From NCBI GenBank assembly GCA_949130485.1, contig OX422187.1, positions 4,550,159 to 4,614,158 of the forward strand: DNA of 64,000 bases. Reading direction: 5' to 3'. Numbering within the stretch: position 1 is the stretch's first letter; each line of letters begins with the position of its first letter. The notes beneath the pieces were generated by a model that worked only from the letters and a program-made list of their open reading frames with translations, searched no databases and had not been told where the DNA came from. A program made the position numbers and the translations under genes. Below are positions 46,701 to 58,700 of the stretch, piece after piece. Source of the DNA: Agelas oroides (taxonomy: Eukaryota; Porifera; Demospongiae; Agelasida; Agelasidae).

Positions 46701-49700
46701 AATGAGTATCCTATATAATGTAGGAACCACCATCAGGTCTCTAACTGGGTTAGAGACCTAACCACAGGTCTCTAACTGGTGACTTAGTGACCTCATGAAT
46801 ATGGTTATTAGTGTGAAGTCTAGTCTGCTAATTGACTTAAACTCTTTGAACTGAACCAGACAACTCAAATTGTTATTACAACTAGTGATAAGAGTGGTAA
46901 ACAGTACGTTGCAACACAGCAGGTTTACACTATACTGAAGAAGTTCAGTCAAGAAGAATTGGAATTAATGTTGATGGTGATGTTTGTGCCTCCTGTGATC
47001 TGGAAAGTAGGAACCATCGCATTTTCCTTTTCTTCATGACGAGGACGCTTTGGCTCTGGTGCTGGTTCAGGCTTTGCTTCTGTGATAGCAGGGGTCACAT
47101 TTTGTTTTCCACTGTTGAACACATCTGAAGTGAGTTGTCTGAGTTTGTCAGATGTCCTCTTGTATGCACGTACACCGTCAGTGCTGGAGTGGCCGGTTCT
47201 TGTCATTATCAGCTGTTCGTCTACCTCTGCATCAAACAGTCGGGTAGCGGAAGTCACATGTAGTGAATGATTGGTGTAGTGTCCCTCAAAACCAGCTTCT
47301 TTCATCATTTCACTGATTATTTTGCCAAGGGTGTTGTGTCCCATTGGAACTTTCGAGTACCAAACCTTCCCCTTTGGTTTTGACAATGGAGTGCGGTACA
47401 AAGCATGGGGAGGACGATCTTCAGGACACTTTGGTTTTGACAATGGAGTGAGGTACAAAGCATGGGGAGGACGATCTTCAGGACACTTAGAGTTTTGACA
47501 ATGGAGTGAGGTACAAAGCATGGGGAGGATGATCTTCAGGACACTTTGGTTTTGACAATGGAGTGAGGTACAAAGCATGGGGAGGACGATCTTCAGGACA
47601 CTTAGAGTTTTGACAATGGAGTGAGGTACAAAGCATGGGGAGGACGATCTTCAGGACACTTAGAGTTATAAAGCTTATAAAGCCGTACGAAACACCTCCT
47701 TGGGTCTTGCTCATTAGCATATTGATACACTTCCTTTGGTTTTTTCTTTTTGCTTGTAAGACCTCCCTGGTTAGTTTTTGAAATATCCTCACGATAAACT
47801 AAATAAGCACGATCACCAGGAGGCTCATGGAGCTGAATCTGAGAAGGAGAATGTCGTAAGCGTCTGTGTTCGTTACCGCTCCTCAGTGCAAAGAAATAGC
47901 CAACTTGATAGACAATTGTATTAAGAAGCACCTGAGCATTATCATCACCCAGTAAGCCAAGTTCCCAGAGGCGATTTTCCTGCTCTTGGGTTATAGGTTG
48001 TGCCTGCTTTTTGTTCAAATAATTACCAGTTGCATTTAAACGCTTCATCTCACCATCAAGTGTGGAGCGAAAACCATGGAGGGAGGGGTTGTCAAACAGC
48101 TTGATATCTGCACGTCCATGCTCACGTATGCTGACGCTGCAAACCACAAATGAGCTGGTAAAGTGTATTGGGGGGATATGGGTCACCATTCTTTTTGCGT
48201 ACTTCTAGGATAAACCTAGACAGCCAAAAATCCATTTCAGACACAGTCAACTCACAAAAAGCCGTACTGAAAGGCTCCTCGTCGGATAGGAGCCTAGTAT
48301 TCCTAGCAAGAGCTCACTGCTTCCACACTTTCACAGCCCACTCAGTTTGTTCTTTTGTCTTTGTTGGGATGCTTGCATCTCTAGCAGATTGTACAGCCGC
48401 CTTTCCCTTTGGGGATGCATACACACGATTAGCGCTAGTAGAGGTCACAGTAGTGGAGGCCACGGTGACTGACGCCGTACACATAGTACTAGCGGCAACA
48501 TACTGGCTTGTAGATGTCTCCACCTGCGTTAAAACCTGCTCAAATTCAGCATCGAAGTGAGGGAAGTAGTTTTCATCGTCGAAATTAGCCAAAAGGTCAG
48601 TGGTCTGTTGACTAGACAACTCACAGGATGGATCCAACATTTGTGAGCTGGTTAGGTCCATTCCGCAAAGTGTAGAACCAGTAGAGCAGGCTTCTTCAGG
48701 TTCAAGTAGTCTCTCCCATCCTAGCTCTATCGGATTTTCCCTCCTCCATGTGCAAAAAGTGCAGTTAGGTCCAGTATAGCTATGCATCAAACCGCTTAGA
48801 TCGTCAGGAACAGGAGGACCACATAGTCTAACTCCAGGAAAGGGCTCAAAAGTCATAGCGGTAGCTAGTACAATAGCAACTAGAGAAAGAACAAGGAACT
48901 GCAAGAACTAGCTAGACAGACAGCAGAGCGCGCTTAAATTTTCTAAATCAGCTAGAGTATGTAACTGAGATTTCTTAGCTGTATAGTAACCCTCGTGGCG
49001 CGTAGTGGCTTCAGCCATACCACTAAATGACCTCGGCTCCCCCTCGGTCATTTTGTGGTATGGCTTCAGCCACTACGCACCACTCGGGTTACTATACAGC
49101 TAAGAAACCTCGGTTACATACAGGGTTTTGCAGAATCTTTGCAACGCTGCTTAGAATGCGTAAAGCGAAAACCGTATTGCGTTCCTTATATGGAAGTCAA
49201 AGTTTGCACAGTGAGTCTATGGTTATGTAATATGACTCACACTTTATCTAATTATGTGCCTATGTAGGCTTGTTCACAGCCACTTAATTATCAACCAAAC
49301 ACAGCTGGGTACTTCAACGCCTTGCGCTTGCATGTTGCAAAGATTCTGCAAAACCCTGTACTCTAACTAATACGTAAAGCAATTTGAATGTTGACTAGCG
49401 TATGGCCACATGAGTGTGCAAGACTTTGATATGAAGCACTGTCATCAGATCTGGCTGATCAATTATTATCCTGACAAGTTGGTGTGTTTGAATGTTTTAC
49501 CTTTAAGGTCAGTGAAAGTGTTTGATATAGCATACTGCAATGGGTTGCTTCAACAATGATAGAAAGTGCCTTAGACTGAGCTATATCATAGGCAGTAAGA
49601 TAATATGACATCTACAAGTATACTGCAATGCACAGAATAAGATTGTAGTATATTTCCTGGGATAAAAGCTGTATTTATCTGCATGGGTGTGTTAAGTGTA

Positions 49701-52700
49701 CAGATCCCATTTGAGGGCAGAAACACTCAAGGACAGACAGATTATTTCATTGTTACTTGAAATGCCATAGAAGGTGAGCACACAGAATTTAATTACCTTT
49801 CATGTAGCCCTGAAAGTTTAATTTCCTTCCTTCTCTTGTTATAAATGAGGCAGCCAAGGAGGAGAATAACTAACATAATCAAGACTGTGACACCTGCAGT
49901 AGTCCCACCAATAACAGCTCCAGTATCAATGGAAGACGTGGCTTCAGAAGGAGTGGTTTCAGGAGTGGGTCCAGAAGGAGTGGTTCCAGAAGGAGTGGTT
50001 CCAGAAGGAGTGGTTCCAGAAGGAGTTGGTGCATCTGTCATGGTTAGAATATCCAGCATAAAATCTCCCTGAGTTTCAGGTGGTCATTGTTTTCACAATA
50101 TACATTTTGCATCTCGATGGACAATGTATGTAACCTGATAGCTAGGGACTATTGTGTTCAGTCAAGCCATACACTTTTTCTGCCGCTCTGAAGTTTCCTT
50201 CACTTTGTAGAAAATATGCATTCTTAGTCAAACTAGTAAAATAACAGTAGCTGATAAACACAATGCATGTTTCTACATATATAGTTGAAAGTGGCAGTCG
50301 TATTAGGCACTACTTTATACATGAACTCAACTAATCTCTACTAGACATTAAAGGTAGAACTGTGCCCAGAAAATGCCATAGTCATGCATTCATACAAACA
50401 AACTGCCCCAATAATGGCTCTCACCATCATCTTAAATGTAGACAATAGCTTCACTGAAATTGTTGCACAATTTGTGAGGTAGAACTTGTTATGTGCAGTG
50501 ATGTTAGATGGATGTTAGAGAGGACTGGTACATTTTTTAAAGTGTCTATTTGGTCTGTACTCAAGACCAGTAGCTGAGTGCCAAGCATATTAAACTTCAA
50601 GCAATTGCAACAGTGCTGTCAACATTTCAGGGGAAAAAAATGGATTGTTTAGTATTTGCCACACATCGTCATTTTGGCATGTTACTGCATGTGACAATTT
50701 TTAGCAAGCCATCCAATCTCTACCTACTCTCCACCACTGCATGCATATCTGCATGGTGGAGTACTGTGCCAACACTAAATTTCTGAAGTTGGGCACACAT
50801 GTAGCTCCCTCACCCACATCATTGGAAACCAATGGTTCTTACTATCATTTTCCTGAATGATGATGACAGCTTCATTTTGATTAATGGAGATGTTGACACC
50901 CTTTGGTTGCGTGCTGTTCACAACAAAGCTGATTGTAAAGTTTTCTGCTGGTTCAGGATCACTATCCTCGGTGATAATTATCCTGAAGCATCTGCCAGGA
51001 TTAGAAGCATTGTTGTTCACTGTAGCTAAGTCACGATGTAGTTGAAAATCGCTTGCTGTATACATGAAAAAAAAAAAAATTCTTTGAAAGATAGTAGGGT
51101 GCATAGGTAGTCTCATATGATTCAAGCAGTTGCAGAGCCTGGGTAATTAAGAGGCTGTGTACACTGAATGTTTGTTGGTTCAATATAGTTCAACTAACCA
51201 TCTGCAGTGCTAGAAGATGTAGACCCCATCAGTTCAGCAACAACATTTGGAGCAATGTGACTCAGATTTGTAGGCTGAAGAAATGCTGCACACACTTCCA
51301 CAGCACCATCATCTTCTCCAAATGTGTAGACAGTTTGTTCAAATCCAACAACAGCCACTAAACAATTAGAGACAGAGCCTGGTTTAAAATGGTAGAAATA
51401 ATCCAAATAGGCTTCTAAATTAAACATTTTTATTTGCAATGTATAAAGATAGTACAATAGTACAAATTTTGTTCTTTAAGTACCATGATTCACAAATAGT
51501 ATACGGCCTGTAGTCAATGGATCTCCCTGCAGATTGCCTTTCATAAGCCTGAATGCAAGTGCTAGAATTACAAATCAGCACGTGTTACACTCATAAAGAA
51601 TGCTGCATGTTTTCTGCTGCTGTGGTTTAGTTATGTATATATGTATATCACTTACCATCATTATCCAGGATGTCCAGTATGACTGTATCTCTGCCAGGTA
51701 CAAGTGAGGCTGGCGCTGTTACATTACTAGAAATAACAAAGTTCTCTGTCCCTTCCAGGACTTGGTCATCCCTAATAAAAACTTGGACATTGCTATCATT
51801 AGTGCTCTGGTCAAATGTCACATTTGTATCAAATGTTAGTGAGGAGTTCACCAGAGAAAAGTCTTCACCCTCTGCAAGGAGAAGAAGGGAGCAACAATAA
51901 AGAAGGAAATACTTAGAAAGTGACTGACGGCAATCGATTCATTCAACGTTACGATTCATGTAATAGCAATTGCAACCCAGGGTTGCAACCCACCAGTAGC
52001 ACTGCCATCAACAACTGCAACTGTGACTATAATTGGCTCCTGAAGAGTGACATTGGGAGGTTCAAGTAGAAACTGAATGCCCAGCCTTACGACACTACCT
52101 TCCCTGGCGGTAGTTGTATTCAGCAGGAACTGAACCTTGATTGCTGTATGAGTGCATGTGAAGGCCAATGATAGGTAACTTCATTCAAAAAGGTCTCACC
52201 TACAGTTATGTATAGAGCGGAGTGGAGGAACACTATATATCAAAGCTAGACCCAGAAAGTATATTGTATAATTAACAATATGATATATACTTTGCAAACA
52301 ATAATAATCAATGATACATAACAAGTATATTAAGTGTATTATATAGCTAGACTATAAGCTACAACATAAAATGTTGAGCAAGTCTGAGCTGTCTGCATCA
52401 GTGCACTTGTGTCGTTAAATTTTTGGCAAGTGTCATTGTGGTGAAGGCCTTCAAGATTACACACACCCACACTCACCATCATTATCCAGGATGGTAATAG
52501 TGACAGTATCTCCGCCAGGTACAAATGAGGCTGGTGCTGTTACACTGCCAGAAACAACAAAGCTCTCTGTCCCCTCCACTAAAGAATCATCAATGATATC
52601 AATTGAAGCACTTTGGTTACTGTCTGACGTAGCCTCTTGCAAAAATGTAACTTCTTGTCCAAGCAGATGAAAATCTTCACCTTCTACAAAGTGGTAGATG

Positions 52701-55700
52701 AGAAAAACGGTGAAAGTGGAAAGAAAATAATGAGCTTACTATGAAATTTCGTACAACAGATTTTGACTTCAACTGTGTGATAATTGTGGAGCAGATTTTC
52801 CTGCACTTTTACACTGAATCGTGCACACACTGTTCATTAAACTGAACAAGGAAGCATATGTATGACTGCAGTTTTGGTCTATGTGTATCAGGGCCTCATT
52901 AGTTCCTTGTTGTGTACTATGCATTGTGAAAACAAACAACAGATTTGGCATTTCTGTAGATTCTGCATTCTGCAGTGTTAGTCTCTGCTTTTGCTTCTTA
53001 TTGGGCGATATTGTGATGTGTCAAAATTCCCATGGTCGTTGTGAATAGAGGGTGCTACTGCACTCTACCAGCACACGGTTATAATGGCAAAGCAGCTTGG
53101 CTTCAAAGTGGTTGATAGTCCACTCACCATCAGTATGAGGCTAAGCATAAAAGAAGTCGTCACACACAGTGATTGTAACAAGTCCTGTTGACGTGTTAAT
53201 CGACATACTGATAACAAACTAGCCTTTTTCCCAGGCCACTCCCAGATTTTATCACACAGCTGTGGAGGGCTGCAAGATAAAATCAGGGAGAGGCCTAGGA
53301 ACGAGGCTAATAAAAAATGGCATATATCCATAAACTAAGTATAGCAGGCACAAATCTGCCTGATCTTTGAGTTGGAGTTATTGTAATGATCACTTGCCCA
53401 TGAACTGTACCTGTAGCACTACCAGAAGAAACTGAGAGTGTTATTGTGATATTGAATAGAAAAGTTGCATCAGCAGGTGTTAACTGAAGCTGAATGCTTA
53501 GACCTGCAACATCTGCCTCTGTAACAGTACTTGCATTCTGCAGAAATTGAACCTGAATTGCTGCATGTGTGAGAAAATGCTGACATAAATCAGAAAAATC
53601 AGCAATATCTGCTTCCTTATTTTGTGTGTGAACTGATCATGCAGTACAAAATATCTTTTAGGATGTGCATACAACTACCCACACTTACCATCATTATCCA
53701 GGATGTTAACAGTGACATTATCTCGATCAGGTTTAAATGAGGCTGGAGCTGTTGCATCACCAGAAATAACAAAGCTCTCTGTTCCCTCCACAAGGGTATC
53801 ATCAATTATATCAACTACAAGACTTTGAACATTGTTGTTACTTGTTCCTGGACATAGTGTCAACATTTGGAAAATCAGACTGAAATCTTTATCCACTGCA
53901 AGCAGGTGGGAAAATATAACAGTAAATGATACACAACCATTCATTGACATATATATTGGAATTTGTAACACACATAGCTTCCAGTTTTACCTGTAGCATT
54001 GCCATCCACAATTGAGAAGTTTAGAGTAACGTCTGTCCCAAGTATGGCAGTGGGAGGACAGAGAAGAACCTCAATACGCAAATATATTCTTGGATTATCT
54101 TCATGTTCAGGATTGGAATTGTTCTGCTGAAATTGAATCCAGATTTCTATACAATGAATGGCAGAGATGAAATCTTCATGGGACAATCAGCTAGCCCAAA
54201 AAACCTTAGTGGCCCAGTCAACTGGAGAAGACAGGGTCTAGGAAGTGTATATGTATGGCTTTTACTTCAGTAGTTCACTAAAGGGTTAAACCCAGCAAAG
54301 AATATGATTATGAGAAGACTCATGAAGTTTACTTTGGCAGGGAGGTGTTACTGTTCTACCAAAGGTGCATGAAATTGTCATGTAATTTTTACTAGCCAGT
54401 GAAACAGTGGATTACAAGCAGAACTTCACTACGCATGGAAGAGGATTTTGATTTTATCTGGTGGTTGGGCAGTGAATTTTCAAAGCTTCCAGTCAGCCTC
54501 ATATGTGATCAAGCTCTAATTTGTAGTGGGGTAAAAATATCATGAGTGTGAGAGAACAGATACTACACAGTCAGACCTCAATTGTCTTCCTTTCTGTATC
54601 CTGCATTACAGCCTGCACATTTATGGTGTTATCAAGGTCATTTTATGCAACTTTCTGATATTGTAATGATAGGTTATCAATAAGTAACTTGTGAGGCCAA
54701 ATTACAACCTCAAGGTGGCTTAGCTCCTTCTTGCCCTATTGCACAACAGGAACACTTACACACATAGCAGTAGTCTACCTAGCAAACTCTCATTGGATCT
54801 TTGGTGTTGAGGACTCATGCTAGTTGTGGGCCAAGGTATGCTGTCCTGTTACTGGAATTCTGCCTTTAGTGTAGTGAAACTCTAAATCTTAAAGATTGTC
54901 AAATTCTTGTAATTCCAAACTAATAAGACATAAACTAACTGCTATGGAATGAATGCCTCCAAACCTCATTCTGCCTGCCCCCTTCCACTCACACATACAC
55001 CTTTACATCGCAGAAATTGGGTTCATGCTCACAAAATACTGTTACCACTGGTATTGAACAATGGTAGCCTACACTTACGCTCATCATCAATAATAGTGAT
55101 AGTGTTCATGTTTCTACCAGGCAAAAACTTGGCTGGTGGTGTTACACTGCCAGAAATAACAAACGTCTCTGTCCCTTCCACCAAACTGTCATTAACAATA
55201 CTAATTCCAACAGTTTTGATAGAGTCATTGTACACATTAGTGCCATTAAGAAACATCAGCTCAGTCGTAAGTAGACGGAAGTCTCTCATATCTGGAGGGA
55301 GGTGAATGAGAGTGCATGTGATATTTAGTTCAGCCCATGTTAGGTTAATTAAACCATCTGTAACTACTGTATGTACCTGTAGCATTGTTATCAGGCATTA
55401 CTGAGAGAGTGACAGTAATATTTGACTGGAGGATGGCAAATGATGCTATCAGAAGCTGGATGTCAACAGAGACTGAAGTAGCACTCTCATTCACAATAGT
55501 TGAGTTGTGCAGAAACTGCACTTGGAACACTGAATAGATTTGTGTATGTTTATAGGAGTTATGGTGTCAAAAGAAAGAGGTAATATGATAAATCTGTACT
55601 TCCAAGTCTCACCATCTACAAATTTGCTTGTGCATGCAGTATAGAGTTTTAGAATGAATGAACATGCCACTAGCTTGTCATTTCAGTGCCCAACTGAGAT

Positions 55701-58700
55701 AAAACGTTTGTGTAATTTCTCAGTAAGAACACAAAGTTTCTTTCAAATTTCAACTTCACAATATGAAAAAGAAGTGAGGAGGATGTGTACATAGTGAGCC
55801 CAGAAAATGACTTGCTGATCAGTCTTGAGTTGAAGATGGCCATGCTGGGTGCTACATAGCTGCAATCTCACTGAGAGCTATGAGTTACCGTGTAGTGGGT
55901 TATTTTCATGGGTTGCTAATTTTCATTATTTTTGTGACTAGCCCAGGCATCATGAAATTTTGCACCCACAAAATTTTCTGTCTGCAATATCAACTGCATA
56001 TAATGCTACTACTGCCATGCCACAAATTTAAAACCACAAAATTTAATTCTGGGGCTTTTCATGAAAACTTCCACCCACAAAAATAACCTGCTACATGGTA
56101 GTTAGGCCAGCACGTATCCCGAAACCTGCTAAATCGTATGCTTGATAAAATTGTGAGCTTTTTACATTGAGAGTGGTATAGTATACAATTATACTCAATC
56201 CTACACCCAATTAATGGATGTGCGTGGGCATGTTAATCTCTGCTATGTGTATAGCATGTGATGCTCACAACACTAATTGATCCCCACCTACTCTACTGCC
56301 ATTCAATGGTACTGAATTGGATTCTTAGTGAAGTATAGGTTTCACTGTGCTAACAGAAACATTGGTACAAGCAATATTGGTACAGACAGCTACTTCATCC
56401 CTGATGAACACCAATGGCTCTTACGGTCATTTTCTTGAATGGTGATGACAGCTTCACTTTGATTAAGGGAGATGTTGACACCCTCTGGTTGCACCTTGTT
56501 CACAACAAAGCTGATAGTAAAGTTTTCTGCTTGCTCAGGATCACTGTCATCCATGATAACTATCCTGAAACAACCTGTATTATTCCTCAATAAAACAGTT
56601 GCATTAACAATCTCAAAGTCATTTTCAGCAGTTGTATCTGAAATAAAGAGAACAGAAGTTTGAAAGACATGAAGCTACATACTGCTATTACAAACATTAA
56701 CTACTTCAGTGGAACCTACCCTCTTAATTACTTGAATAGACACCTAAACTAAAGACCCTGTTTCTTTACTAAAGATATTGACCAAGTGTACATTATTCTC
56801 ACTTACAAACTTGAGTAAAGAAAACTTGCTACATATTTGTGGGAACAAAGTGTGTTCATGTTATCACTAGTTGTATAATATTATGAAGTTGTGCACTAAA
56901 CTAAATACTGTAGTCTCGCGAAAGAACGGCCACCCCCTACTTTTGGCCTACCTTACTGTATAGGGTCTCAAATGAGCACCCACCCCTGGAGCGAGCTTCA
57001 CTGACTAACAGAGCACACTTGTGGAGTTTCTGAGAAGCACAGCTTCAAGTGTTACCGTATAGCGGGTTATTTCCGTGGGGTGCTAATTTTCGTTATTTTC
57101 GTGGTCTGTCATGTAGTATTTGGACCCCCATAGTAATCGGACCCCCGGTCCAAATTTTACGGTAGTATTGGGACCCCCTTTCAAGTATTTGGACCCCCCT
57201 AACAAGCACGCACGCAACACATTGGTTGGTCAGTTCACTGTCTTTCTGGGACGACTGTGCTAGTCTGTCAATCTAAGACTAAGGTGAGAATACAAAGGTA
57301 GGTAGAGTCACAAAATGCGAAATGGAAGACCAAAGACAACGGAAAGAGAGAGATCGCTACCAGACTACCAAGGATCGAGACTACGAGACGAACACAGGAG
57401 GCTGAGAGTGTACTACCTGTATACCATGTCTACCTGTATGCCATGTCTTGTGTGAATGCATGTACTCAACTGTACTTGACTCTAATGCTTCTTGGTTTTG
57501 TAACAGTTGTTTATAGATTGTTAGATATTTTTGCGTGTGTGTGGATGATTACATTGCAGTGCCAAATTAATTGTAATTTGTAGTATCATTGTAGTTTCAT
57601 GCCCAAATTCATGCTTCATAACAACACTTCAAACTTCCAGCAGGTCCAAATATACCTACAGATTTCTGGAGTTACTGCTTAGAGCACTGGGGGTCCAAAT
57701 ACTTTGGTACTACTTTGAAGTATTTGGACCGGGAGTCCAAATATTCGTCGAAGTAGTTGGACCCCATGGGGGTCCAGTTATTTCAGAGGGGGTCCAAATA
57801 CTTCAGCTCTACTCTGAAGTAATTGAACCGGGGGGTCCAAATACTTCAGCTCTACTCTGAAGTAATTGGACCGGGGGGTCCAAATACTTCAGCTCTACTC
57901 TGAAGTAATTGGACCGGGGGGTCCAAATACTTCGAAGTAGTTGGACCGGGGGGAACTATTTCAGGGGGGTCCATTTTTTTTGTGACAGGTCAACTCTGGT
58001 GTCACGAAATTTTCCACCCACGAAATTTTCTACCCACACTGTAGCTCTGTCTACACGTGCTAACGTTCGGACCGGGCGACGTTCTTTTTCGCTACTTGTG
58101 CCCTGTTGACAGTGCCCTTGATCCGTAGGGTCCCCTTTCTCAAGCTGTCCCGCATGTGTTGATGGAGGAAGTGAACAGAGAAGTGAACAAGGCAGAAGCA
58201 CGACCAAAAAACGGGGCCAGTACCTCTCGTTCAGGTATGCGAGCACCAACGGACTTCGTGCTTTGTAGACGTGGTAGCCTACCATGCAAGACTTGATACT
58301 GAAGCGCTCCATCTTTCCTCTAGTCTCGTGTAGCCAGACTCTTTCCGGTGAGAGTCTGGCTACGCGTTCCTCGCCGAAACAGCATCGTGTGTACCGAGTT
58401 CAAAGTTCACATTACGTTATATGCGAGCCACGAAATTTAAAACCACGAAATTTAATTCTGAGGGCCTCTTCCAGCTTTTCACGAAAATTTTCACCCACGA
58501 AAATAACCCGCTAATCCTATATGGTATGTATCTCTAAAGTACGAAACTTCAAGTTATACTTCACTGAAGGTTATTACAATGTTGCTCTGCATAGATGGAC
58601 GTAGCTGAGGTAGTTGCGCTCTGCCAGCTACACCATGAAGCATTACTCACAATGATGCATTGCCATTCAGAGTGTTGTGTGCGGTCAGGACTTTACTGCT

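Noticed and set aside
49793-50064. End of a separate Calx-beta membrane protein, distinct from the kinase
   Set aside because: A good donor overlaps the stop, and phases join exactly to the juxtamembrane exon; no other start for the kinase was found. Kept as a possible isoform only.
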